Shown: piece after piece, positions 1-11,800 of the stretch
Layout of the letters: every line of letters begins with the position of its first letter
How positions within the stretch are numbered: position 1 is the stretch's first letter
From: Synaphobranchus kaupii
Lineage: Eukaryota > Chordata > Actinopteri > Anguilliformes > Synaphobranchidae
DNA: 64,000 nucleotides
NCBI GenBank assembly: GCA_029718625.1
Contig: CM056376.1
Coordinates: 24,961,130 to 25,025,129 of the forward strand
Reading direction: 5' to 3'
The notes under the pieces: generated by a model
Told to the model about the DNA's origin: nothing
What the model saw: the letters and a program-made list of their open reading frames with translations, nothing else
Database searches by the model: none
Program-made: the position numbers and the translations under genes

Positions 1-1
1 G

Positions 2-340
2 GGCCGTTACTTCTCCGAATTCTGCAGCACCCACTACACGGCCAACGAGGAGCTGCAGGCTCGTTACCCAGAGGACACGGTCGAGACCCTGGGCACCGTC
101 CAGGAACTTTACCACAGTCCGGGCGCCGACTCGGGGGACCCCCGCCCCTCCGGGGGAACCGCAGTCCAACGACGCCACGGACGCGTGACAGACATCACCA
201 CCTCCCCGCGGCAGGAATGCTTCCATATACCCGAGACCAACCGTCACCTGACAATGACAGTCAGAGCCAAGGCCTTCAAGTCCTCAGCCACACTAATCCA
301 TCCCCATTCACCCCCCCACACACACACACACACGGAATGA
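2..340 (+). CDS. fbxo21: 3' end of F-box only protein 21 gene (last coding exon, partial)
   Basis: The window opens inside a coding exon. Reading from base 2 gives a protein-like stretch with RYFSEFCSTHY and then ARYPEDTVETLGTVQELY, which resembles the extreme C-terminus of FBXO21, downstream of its YccV/HspQ-like domain. FBXO21 is an SCF ubiquitin-ligase substrate receptor. Position agrees: fbxo21 neighbours tesc in the vertebrate block fbxo21-tesc-fbxw8-hrk-rnft2. The frame from base 2 runs to TGA at 338-340, a tail longer and more low-complexity (ending in a CA repeat) than I expect. One indel in the G/C runs at about 131-166 would instead give the stop at 186-188, so the true C-terminus is uncertain. 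The similarity is from memory of the family, and the identity leans partly on synteny. Confidence 0.65.
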   Translation, partial: GRYFSEFCSTHYTANEELQARYPEDTVETLGTVQELYHSPGADSGDPRPSGGTAVQRRHGRVTDITTSPRQECFHIPETNRHLTMTVRAKAFKSSATLIHPHSPPHTHTHTE

Positions 341-665
341 AATCATTTGAAAGTTACCTGCCACACACACACGTTGTAGTGTACATGCACTTACGGAATA
401 TGACTCTTCACCTCTCAAACGAAGGTGATTGATTTCTTTTTCTGTACATTTACAAGTAAAACCTGTAGTAAATAACCAGTGGACTCGTGGTGTTTGTCAG
501 TCCGATGTACAGTGTAAATGCATTTATTAGAACTGGAAAAGAATCTACTTTGTTAATAGAGAAAATGGTCAATGGTAATATGCTTTTGAAGTGAACAAGG
601 TAGAACTTTTAGAAACCACAATGCAAATTCACTCCGTATCAGTCTAACATGCAGACACGGAAATA

Positions 666-1202
666 CACTGCCTGGCCAAAAAAAAAGTCGCCGTTGCACC
701 CCGTCATGCATAGTGCCCACTGTACAAGCCTCTGGAGGCAGTGTTATGATCTGGGGTTGCTTCAATTGGTCAGGTCTAGGTTCAGCAATGTTCTGCAGCA
801 ATAAAATGAAGTCAGCTGAGTACCAGAATGTACTGAATGACCAGGTTATCCCATCAATGGGCATATTCTAGGATGACAATGCCAAGATTCATCGGGCTCA
901 AATTGTGAAAGAGTGGTTCAGGGAGCATGAGGAATCATTTTCACACATGAATTGGCCACCAGAGTCCTGACCTTAACCCCATTGAAAGTCTTTGGGATGT
1001 GCTGGAGAAGACTTTACGGAGTGGTTCGACTCCCGTCGTCAATACAAGATCTCGGCCAAAAATGAATGCAACTCTGGACGGAAATAAATGTGACATTGCA
1101 TAAGGTTGTCGAAACAATGCCACGACGAATGTGCGCCGTAATCAAAGCTAAAGGCGGTCCAACGAAATATCAGAGTGCGACTTTTTTTTTGGCCAGGCAG
1201 TG
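666..1202 (+). mobile_element. Tc1-like DNA transposon, internally deleted, with transposase remnant
   Basis: The ends are inverted repeats of about 26 bp: CACTGCCTGGCC followed by an A-run at 666, and its complement ending GGCCAGGCAGTG at 1202. TA dinucleotides flank both ends (664-665, 1203-1204), as expected for Tc1/mariner insertions. The interior encodes only the C-terminal half of a transposase: GGSVMIWGCF, a DDNA motif just after an in-frame stop (around 870), and SPDLNPIE holding the third catalytic residue. Stops and frameshifts make it dead. It lies in the fbxo21-tesc gap. Confidence 0.85.
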
Positions 1203-2334
1203 TATCTGGAAATGTCAAGTAACAATTCCAGTTAAATATGCTTCACACTTAATTCCTATGTGTTAACTATTCACTGTGCTTTTTCGTTAAAAAAAAAAGA
1301 AGACTTGCCACATTTGAAAGCATTTTCATGAATTTCCGAGACATGTCACCACAACCTAGCCTTAACATTCAAAGCTGTATATACTGAAATGGTGGATAGT
1401 GATGCACTTACTGTATCTGTACAGACAAGCTTGAAAATAAGTAATCACCTTGTAATCGGAGCACTGTACAGTACTGTAATAAATTAAGTTTAAAGAGAAG
1501 GGAAATTCTAGCCCAAATGACACAGCTCCTCTTATAGACTGTCTATTGTCCATTTATAATAACTACTAGTTTTGCCTTCCAATAATTTCAAATAAGTTCC
1601 CAATACGCATGCACTGGGAAATGGCTGTAGAAGCATAATTTAATTGTAAGATATATTTAATTGATCCATGGCAGGAATATACAGTATGTCTATAGCACTT
1701 TCAAATGAAGTTACAGTGTAGAAAATGTACATCGGTTTCAGGTTATATTGATGCATCAATGTATTACACCCATCTGAAGGATTATCAAAATAGGTAAACA
1801 ACTGCAGATCAGTTGACCACAAATTTAAACCAGGGGCAACAGCAGCCATTTAATACAAAATAGGTGTATCCCAACACCCTAGTAAGTGCATTTCTTGTTA
1901 AATACCTGTAACTTTCTTTCGTACAAAGCGTATGGTTTGTGTAAGATTTGAAGCATTATGCACAGAAATTAATCACTAAGTTAACATGCAATGAAGTCAC
2001 CTGAATTTAACACAACTAGTAAGTCTTCAAGTTGGTTAAAAATTCAGCAATAGTTTATGGATTATGTCTATTGCAAACTGTAGAGTTTTACAATGTATTC
2101 TAGTAAGGCTGTCACACACATGCACACACACACTTATCAAATGTGTACACAACTCCAGGACCGATATATTAGAGTCACTGATCTTTGCAAGTTTCAACAA
2201 GTGAGATATTATTAGGTAGCAATGTATTCAAGGTAACACTGTTCTGAAGTGAATCACCCCAAAATAATAAGCATACAATGTCATTTTTAATGCTGTAATT
2301 AAATGTGTGTCCTCTCACCAGAGTGTAAGTATAG

Positions 2335-2453
<119 letters not shown>

Positions 2454-2779
2454 TGCACAGCCCTGGTGTCCTCTAAACGACCCGACTCCCGTATTTACAT
2501 AACAGCAGTATACTTTATGCTAATGCTGTGGTGGGTTGCAGTAAGAATGATTAGCCTGCTTTCAAAGGTAGGTATATCAAGGGTATTTGAGACTGTCATG
2601 CTAGCTGAGATGGCAGCAGGTGGGTACAGTAAATCACACTACTAATTTACTAATGGAAGACTTTACATTTTCTTGTTGCGTCACTTTAGTAAAACTGAGG
2701 CAGGCGGGGTGTGGATTAAAGATCACCATGTGTTGTTTCCTCAACCTGTGGAAAAAAACAAGGACTTTTCGATCATTTT

Positions 2780-2905
2780 GGGCCGGTTTCCCAGACAGGA
2801 TTAAGCCTAGTCACAGACTAAGATAAATTTTTTATGAAAATCTCCATTGAAAGAATATATTCGTAGTCTAGGCCTAGGCTTAATCCATGTCTGGGAAATC
2901 AGCCC
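2780..2905. mobile_element. Short MITE with terminal inverted repeats
   Basis: The left end GGGCCGGTTTCCCAGACAGG and the right end (complement of CATGTCTGGGAAATCAGCCC) are imperfect inverted repeats, and the interior also folds (AAGCCTAGTC versus the GGCCTAGGCTTAATCC region). The 126-bp length and folding suit a non-autonomous DNA element of a type I associate with fish genomes. I did not find a confident target-site duplication and do not assign a superfamily. Confidence 0.6.
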
Positions 2906-3021
2906 TTTATGTAATATCAACTTATCTAATGGTGAGCATGCCTCGTTCTTGTAATTCAAATAGCTTCTGATTGACTGAGCTGTTGAGAGATTACGAAACT
3001 AAGATTATTGACAATAAAATA

Positions 3022-4324
3022 AACTCCTCAAAAAAAGTTCGGAAACGTTATTTCGGTCGATTATTCCTCCCCTTTAATAATAACAATTGGTATTGTATTT
3101 TATATCGTTGGAAAGCCTGATTAGTCACCTTTACAACGACGTACAACTTGTAAGGATCATGCATTCGTGGAATGAGCAACACAGCTAACCGTGTGGGTAG
3201 CGGCCCAAAAAAATGTGCCAAAATCCCCTGCAATATTCTTCTGTTGGTATTCACTCTCGTTTTGAGCTTCAAGTGCTGGCAGGTGTATGCCAGTGACAGG
3301 TGTGTAAGCCTGCAATGACTGCCCTTCACCGTCAGGCCTGTTTGCGCTGGTGTCGACAGCACCGACAGTGGAACCTAAGAATGTGGGGCAACGTCATGTT
3401 CAGTGATGAATCAAGGTTCTGTCTGCGGAAGCTGGATGGCAGGATCAAAGTATGGAGACGGCGTGGCGAACGCTATGCAGATTGCTGCACAGATCGCGTG
3501 ACACCTTTCAATGGGGGCAGTGTCATGGTGTGGGGCGGTATCTCTCTCACAGGCAAAACAGAACTTGTCATCATTGAAGGCAATCTCAATGCAGTGAGAT
3601 ATCGGAATGAGATTCTGGAGCCAGTGGCGATCCCATATCTCCAGAATCTGGGACCTAACTCCATCCTCCAGGATGACAACGCTCGCCCCCCACAGAGCCA
3701 GCATCATCACAGAGTACCTCCAGAATTTGGGAGTGGAGAGGATGGAATGGCCTGCCGTGAGTCCAGACCTCAACCCAATTGAACACCTGTGGGATCAGCT
3801 TGGGCGTGCTGTACGTGCCAGAGTGACCAACGCAACCATGTTGGCTGACTTGCGGCAAATCCTGGTTGAGGAATGGGATGCCATCCCACAGCAGTGTGTG
3901 ACCAGGCTGGTGACCAGCATGAGGAGGAGGTGCCAAGCTGTTGTGACTGCGTATGGATCTTCCACACGCTACTGAGGTCCCTGACAGTGTAAAATGAATA
4001 AAATGTAAAAATGGCCAATATGTGTTGTTTTTTCCTTATTACTGTGGGAGAGTGCAATCATCCAATCCACCGAGCAACTCAAAACGAGAGTGAATACCAA
4101 CAGAAGAATATTGCAGGGGATTTTGGCACATTTTTTTTTGGGCCGCTACCCACACGGTTAGCTGTGTTGCTCATTCCACGAATGCATGATCCTTACAAGT
4201 TGTACGTCGTTGTAAAGGTGACTAATCAGGCTTTCCAGCGATATAAAATACAATACCAATTGGTATTATTAAAGGGGCGGAATAATCGACCGAAATAACG
4301 TTTCCGAACTTTTTTTGAGGAGTT
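3022..4324 (+). mobile_element. Tc1-like DNA transposon with long (about 240 bp) inverted repeats
   Basis: The ends AACTCCTC...AAGTTCGGAAACG and their complement CGTTTCCGAACTT...GAGGAGTT are flanked by TA (3020-3021 and 4325-4326). The inverted repeats extend inward to about 3263 and 4078, much longer than the usual 20-30 bp. Between them is a plus-strand transposase remnant with FSDESRF, QDDNARP and [12 protein letters not shown], the three catalytic blocks of the DDE domain. The N-terminal helix-turn-helix part is missing and there is a frameshift near 3690, so it cannot encode a working enzyme. The C-terminal MRRRCQAV block resembles that of the intact element at 12557-14066, so the two families are related. 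Confidence 0.88.
3300..3975 (+). pseudogene. Tc1-like transposase fragment, 5'-deleted and frameshifted
   Basis: Two overlapping frames (from 3300 and from about 3690 to the stop at 3975) together cover the DDE catalytic domain: first Asp in FSDESRF, second in DDNARP, and Glu in SPDLNPIE. The coding region starts only about 40 bp after the left inverted repeat, so the DNA-binding half has been deleted. The switch between frames sits in the CGCCCCCCA homopolymer, next to the second catalytic block. Confidence 0.82.
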
Positions 4325-4789
4325 TACATATGGAATAGCATTTATATGCTTAATAATATTCATCAGTTATAGCCTACAAACAAGTCAGGATTTTGGTGAT
4401 TCATAATTTTGAGTTTGAATACTAAAGTTTCAGAAGTCAGATTTGTTATTGGAGAGACTAATATTGAATGGGATTTATATTAGGAATTACATTGTTATTC
4501 ACTGTTTTGGCCTGTAGCCTACGTATTGCCGATAGGCTATTTGGCTATGTCTTAGGCTATTAATTAGCTACAGAATTGCATAGCTTCCGCCCATTCACGA
4601 ACACCCAAGGTCAAATCCTACTGTATACGAATATAGCCTACATATCAGGCTATGTAATGGATGCAACTTACTTGAGCGCACATGCATGGAATGCGTTTAA
4701 TAATGCGTCTGTAACACATTTACATGTAAAACTCATGAAGATAAGGAAGGTTACCCACTGACGATCTTTCGTTGAAGTTTAACTCGGCA

Positions 4790-4796
4790 TATATAA
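4790..4796 (+). promoter_or_regulatory. Possible TATA-like element upstream of tesc
   Basis: TATATAA lies about 400 bp upstream of the tesc start codon and precedes a stretch with no large open frame. Such heptamers are common by chance in this AT-rich region, and no transcription start is visible in sequence alone. Confidence 0.2.
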
Positions 4797-5189
4797 CCGG
4801 AGGTAGCCACTGTAAAATTGTGTACATCACATTAGGGTGTTAGCTTAGAGTAGATGCTCGCATCCTAGAACTGCAACATAAATATTTGAAGGGTCAATGC
4901 GCCCTTAGATTTAAAAAAAATAATAATAATTGCCAACGCATTAGGACCCTGGGGAGGACGTCAACAGCTTTCCCCGAAGCAGAACAATGCAAGCTGCATG
5001 TGTTGAGGCTTCCTTGTAACAACTGTAACTAGAGCTGGGACGAGGGAGCGCTTGTCCGTACGGGAATAATTCATTAGGATATACCTGCGATCACCACCAC
5101 CTCAAGTCAGAGAACACCGCCGGGAAAGCTGCCATTTGGACGTGTTGATATTTCGCATTAACCGAGAGATTTAACAAATAACCTTCATA

Positions 5190-5755
5190 ATGGGAGCCTT
5201 TTTGTCTGCACACGGTGAACACGAGTTCCAAGAGCTTTCTGACAAGACGGGGTGTAAGTATTAGAATGTTTTTTTTTCGCTTCGTGGACTGTCATTTGCG
5301 TTTATAAATGCTTGTAAAAATTAAACGTAGGCTAGGCTATAACTGGATTAATTGATTACATGAAGATGCACAAAAATCACTAGACATGCCTGTGGCAACT
5401 TTACTATGCAATGTAGGCTATGATACAGGAGATTTCGGTACGAGAGACAATTATTAATTTGTATGTTCAAAAGCTAGGCTAAGCGTTGCTTTATTTAAAG
5501 GTTTTTTTTAAGATTTAAAGATTTTTTTCTCTGAAAAAGCTAATTCAACCAAGTATTGATGTAGAACAACATGAAGCAAGACATTAAGGGATAAGACTGT
5601 GATACATTTAATTGCATTTCTGTGACTGTAGTAGTTTACGAGGGTGATTGGTGGAGGTCTTCGATGATATGTTTATTTACACAGTAGAATTGTGCTCACA
5701 AGGATTCCATCAAAGTGCACCTGTCTGAATTTTCTCTGAACTCCTTTCCCCTTTC

Positions 5756-5849
<94 letters not shown>

Positions 5850-8800
5850 GCCGCTGCTTTCTGGGTCTTTACATAGAACATGAATGCATGAAACTTTCAA
5901 ATTTTCATGGTTGTTAAGGTCATTAAATTTTGAACATAGGCTACACAATCACTTTTATTTACCTCTATGTTCACCTTTAGCACCTGTCGTTAAGAAGCCC
6001 TATTGCAAATTGTCTATACATAGGCTACGTAACCATGGACACGTATGGAGTAAAATCTGAAAATATAAGGAGAAAGTCACCTTTGAAAGGTTCTTCAGAG
6101 CTATGCTACATATAGTGTAGGCTGCTGTGATCTGGGCCCGTTTCTGCAGTTACTGGTTTGCTTCCCCTTCCAGCTTCAAAGAGGAACTACTATCCTTCAG
6201 ATTTTGAAATCAACCCTTAGGGTAGGCTACTTCAGTGTCAGTTATAGGGTTACTAAGGGAGGCCTGCATTTACTTATTAAGAATTAATTAAGATACAGTT
6301 GAGTTGCCAAATGAGAACGAAGTTCGATACATGCAAGAAAATATTACTTTACATGAATAATACAATGTAATGCTATTATGTTTCCAGATTACAGAACCAA
6401 TTGTAAAGGTTTGTTGTGTATAAAAGTATCTCTCCCAGAAATAGAAGACTTGTTTCATTGAGGGGTTTGGTAAACACATCTATAGTCAAGTAACTGTACA
6501 AAAAATGTATTTGTCAAGTTTTTTTTCTTTCATTTCCTGAAATGGCATTCAGTTAACCTCAGTACAGGTTCAGATTGACTAAATATTAGAATCCTAAACA
6601 TGTTTTGTAAGGGTTTGCCATTGATAGGATACGAAACCTTTGCAGATTTTATTCAGTGTTCAGGCCTTTGTGTTGTTCTTTTCTACACGCAATGTTTTAG
6701 CCAAGCTCTGTGCTTGTTGTATGGTATTGTATTTGGTCACTATTGGGTTGGGAACAGGTTTTGCATTGTAAATTCTGCCATCGTTGAGTTCTTTGGGGAT
6801 TATTTGATTTACATTTGTTTATGTTTTATTTAAAGCACAATATGTATTTCATTGGCTTCACATAGATTTAAAATCAATCCAATTTCAAAATGGATCAGTT
6901 GTCTCTGGATCAGATGTTCTACTATGGCAAGGGACATAAACTCTAATGAGATATGGCTATGTCAAGGACTTGTCTTTCGTAAACTGTAATTTGAGACAAT
7001 ATCTTCCCTGCATGCTCATGGCCCTAGAGATAGAGGGTGTAAAACATTATTCTTATCACTCATGACGCGGCAAGTATTCGTAAGAGCATGCACTCTGAAA
7101 TGCTTATAAAGTCAAAACAGGTTCTTTGTGCTTGGAGCAAACAAGTAAACATGAGCTGAGTGTTGGGACTTTGTTATATTGTGAGCCCACATATCATCTG
7201 AAATTCTACAAAACACACTCCTCGTGTAAGAAAACTATACTCATCGCATCAGACAACCATATCATTTATTTGTTTAGTTATGCGTGATTTACAGTAGGCT
7301 AAAGGGAATTTTAAAAGAACGGATCAGCTGGGTGGCTCATCTGGTAAAGGCAGTGTTCTCGTTCCAACTGTAGCCGACTAGCCGTTAGCCCTGCAGTGCG
7401 AACGCATAATTGGCAGCAGGGCTAGGGGACGGTTCAATCGGTTAGGATCGCAAAGCATTATTTTCTAGCGACTCGATGGTCGATAGGGCACGTGCAAGTC
7501 CACCTGCTAAGCTGCACGTGATGCGTCTTCTTCCAACTCATCTCAGCAAGCCGGCGTGATAAGCAGCGCTTGGCCATCGCACGTTTTGGAGGAGAGCACG
7601 CTTTTGTCTGTTTGTCTGCGCTCTACTGAATCATAGCGGAGGTTCCAGCAATTAGCACTGATATACATGATTTGGCATTCGGAAATGGTGAACACTGAGA
7701 AAGAGCATAAAAAAACACTTAAGAATGATGGTGAATATTTCAAGAATCTGTCCTAGAGTGGTTATAGCGCTGCTAAGGGGCAAGACATAATTTTTAGAGT
7801 GGTGAAAACGACTGTAAAATGACCTGTAAATTAGGCAATACATATACCAACTCAAAAACTGCTTAGCCTAGAGATAAAACTCAGCAAAATAGCTTCCGCT
7901 CAGCAATATTCAGTCCTCTGATATTAATCAAGTGAGAGCAACTGTGAGCTATTGGCTAATTTTTGAAAGTGCCCATGTGGTTTGTGTTGCTTGGTTTTAA
8001 TATGGTGGTTTGTTCAGTGGAAAGGGCGGCAGACCATTAACTTTTTTCCCTAACATCAGAATATTCAAATCCGGCCAGTCGAGGGGCAATATCTGTTGTG
8101 CTGTTAGAAAGGCATTCTAAGGCCCTGAGTGGGCGCGAGGATTACTAGATAAAATGATTGTAACCTTCGTAGTGCCACACTAACGCAGCTCATTATTCAA
8201 AAAATGTTTGCTAAAGAGAAATGAAAAAAATGAATGAGCCGTTACAAACAACCAGCCACATTGTTTTTACATTTTTAATTCATTCAAATGACGGTTATTT
8301 CTGTTTACCGGTAAAGTTGCTCAATCTCCATATCTCTCAACCTCATTAGCATTGACTGAGGCAGCACACAACATATAGCCACAATTGCAGTTTGCTCAAC
8401 AATCAAAATCCCCAGATTGCACGCACTGTGAAAGTGCCAAATGATTAAGACATCACCTGCACTTTGCATGATCCATGTGAGATATATTGAGAACTAAAGG
8501 AACAGCCATTTTCTGTGACTAATAGGCGTACTGAAAGGTAAAGTGTTAAACTGAGACTGTAAAGTGTTTCAAAGTGAAACAAAAGAACTGTTCTACACCA
8601 GGAGAATGCTCTGTCATTTACTGTATTTCTCAAGGTCACTCTCACAGGAATGTTTTAACACAATTTCCCGCAGCTTGAAAATCTTACTCGCCAGATAAAT
8701 TAAGGTCATGTAAATAACTTTGATAAGGCATAGAGTATTCTGGGGGCAATTGTAACAGGGGTCAATTGTAACACAATTTTTGGTACAATTGCCCCCAACC

Positions 8801-11800
8801 CTGAACACACGAAACTAGCTAGCTTACTGGATAGAATCTCAGCTCTAGCTTGTTCAGATTGGTGCAATTTTATGGTGTTGCAATTGCCCCCTGTTACAAT
8901 TGCCCCCAGAATACTCTACCTGGTCAAAAAAACTAAAACATAATCTCATTGGGAAATATAGCCAACATTGTCATGCTAGCTTTGTGGATATATGTGTAAG
9001 AATGTACTTTTAATATATACATAGAAGCACAACATTTCGTCTGGGAACATACAGATGATATTGTGTGTTTGTGTATTGGAAAATGTGCAGACGACACCCT
9101 GATGTATGGCTGGTTTTGGAGGCGTCTTGAAACAATAGTGTCTCAAAACCAATCAAGCAGGGACTAAGACCGCACCCCCCAGGACTAACCAATGCAAATG
9201 TACCTGTTGGAACTGCTCAATGCAAATTTACCTGTTAGGACTGTATAAAAGAACAACTAAAATGAGTGTACTTCGAACATTTTGTATCCTTGCATGTGCT
9301 ACCACGGCCGGCTGTGTAAATTGAACCTTCCTGTCTTTTTTGTTGTAAACATCGGGTCCATCTCTTCAATAATATGGAGGTTTTAACATAAAATTGACTA
9401 ACACATGGAACTAAATATTCGTAAAATACTGTGAAAATGTGAACTTGCTCTGATTGTTCTGCTAGCTGTTATCTGTGATTCTCTTCTCCTGCTCTGGTGT
9501 AAATGTTATCTTGGACTAACAAGGTGAACAAAGTCTTTGACTCTTCCCATGGGCAGATAAAGACACTCAGCAATGCTGCCCTGTGGACCTATGATTCAGC
9601 TCACCCTGTTTTTCTCTCTCCCTCCCTGCCTCAGTTTCTCTGGACCAGATCACGCACCTTCACAAACGATTCAGGGTGCTGAGCCAGAATGAGGACACGC
9701 TACGGTAAAAACCGAATTCCTTCATCTCCGGCTCTCCTGCCTTATCTTACTGACGCCAGACCTCAGAACCGCTTAGTGCTCCCTCTCATTCTCTGACAGT
9801 CCTTTTGACTAAAAAAAATCAAACATCTTTAGAAAACCACAGAGAGGTCTAACTGTAAAACCGAAACTGTGGGCAGGCACCCTTTGGGCTCTGTATGACC
9901 CCCCCCCCCCCCCCCCCCCCCTAAAGTCATCAGAGAGGAACCTCAGGTTTTTCTGTGCTGGAGGTATTATCAGGCAGAGACAAATGGCTAAGCCCATCTC
10001 GGTAGCATTTCCCTGGCACACGGCCTCAAATACCTTTCCGTCCCGTCCCTTTAAAAATAAATCGGTACGGATTCAGAGGAAACCAAGTGACAGGTATTTC
10101 TTGTTTTGGCGTACTCAAAAGAGTCCATGTTGAGGGAACACATGCCCTGACCTATCTCTGGGACCCCCTTAGATAACGTAATGTACGTACCTGCTGAGAT
10201 TTAGTCTCCAAACAACAAATTTAGTCTCCGACCTGAGATGTACATCTCAATAACTGATACACTTCTTTTACAGAAAGGACAACTTCATTAAAATCCCAGA
10301 CCTGGCCTGCAACCCGATTCGAGCACAAATCATTGAAGCCTTCTTTGATAAAAGGTGGGTAGTGGCAGAAAAAGGAAATTAATGCCGGTACTTGAAAACA
10401 CAACAGAGTTATTTTTTCAAATCATTTTCAGTCTTCTAAACAATTGTTAACTACAGAATAGTCTTTGAATCATCCCCAAAATGTGTATCTGCAAACAGAC
10501 TTGCACACTGCAACCAGATGCAACCTGTTTCAAATGCTATTTGTGACAGGATTGCTGCTGCAGAGATGTTTGCATTTAGTTACACAGGAAACCCTCATAG
10601 TGGTAATTGAAGCAGATTGTGTAATGCGTGGTTTACTCAATAAAGGGCATACTTGTTTACACACACTGTTCAATGAGCCCTAGGGCTGGGCAGGGCTGTG
10701 AATAGGTTGGATCTATGACGTGTCCTTTAAGAGGTGAGTCTAGAACAGGAGTCCCCAGTGTTTTGGGATTAAAGGACAGTGTGGGTGTATGCTTTTATTT
10801 CTAGTCCAGCACAAAAACACCCGATTCAACAAATCAACTAACCATGGCCTTCAATCCAGACCTTGATTTGTTGGATCAGGTGTTTTAGTGCAGAGGTGTA
10901 AAATCCGGGTTCAGAAAGTCAAAGTCCTTCACAGTATTTGGTTCCAATCACCTGCATTTGCTAATTAGCACAATTCTTTAGCCAGGAGGTAGAACTAATT
11001 AGTGAAATCGGTTCACGGGTGGAAGAAACACATAGCAGGACCTTTACTTTCTGACCCCTGGATTTTACACCGCTGGCTGGAACTAAAGTCTGCACCCACA
11101 CCGGCCCGTTCTCAGATAGCCTGCACCCAAACCGGCCCGGTCTCAGATAAGGCTGGGGATCCCCTGCTCTAGACGTATGAACCCCCCCCCCCCCATCTTC
11201 CATCTACAGGAACTACAGACAGAACAGCGCAGGAAAGGTGGAGGAGATTGGCTTCGAGGAGTTCATCACCGTCCTGTCCCATTTCAAACCGCCAGAGCTG
11301 AACATGACGGACGAGAAGAAGGAGGCCTTGAGGAAGGAGAAACTCCGCTGTGAGAAAAAGCCGCCGTTCTGTGACTGGCCCGTCTGCATGGACTATGCAG
11401 CCCTAGCAGAGACTTCCGGCTCCAAAGGATCTGTGTAGAAATGACACACAAAGTTAACCACAGTAGCTTAAGTTTTGTTTGCTTGCAACTTGTAGTGTAC
11501 ACACAAGTTGGAAGATGTTCACGTAGATTAACTGGAATCTTTACTTTGAGAAACTGTTCAAACCACATAACATTTTTTTTATTTTTTTTATCTGCTGACT
11601 TTTATTAATTTATGTTTAGTGTGTTTATTGACACCCTTTCGGAGAGATTGTTGATTCAAAATAGTGGGTCTTAAAGATTGGAAAATGACACCAGCTCAAT
11701 CAGGTCCATGTTTTATCAATTACAGAATTTTAAGTGCTGCACGTTACACTTAAAATTCCCAGTGTACTGAGGGGTATGAAGACATGTTAGTGCAAAGGAA

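Larger units (their letters stand above)
5254..9634. other. tesc intron 1 (4.4 kb)
   Basis: It starts with the donor GTAAGTA and ends in a pyrimidine tract plus CAG. It contains the CA microsatellite at 5757-5848, a possible SINE-like segment at 7331-7540 and a 188-bp TA-flanked MITE at 8731-8918. I see no coding exon in it. The longer open frames have no recognisable protein features. Confidence 0.8.
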
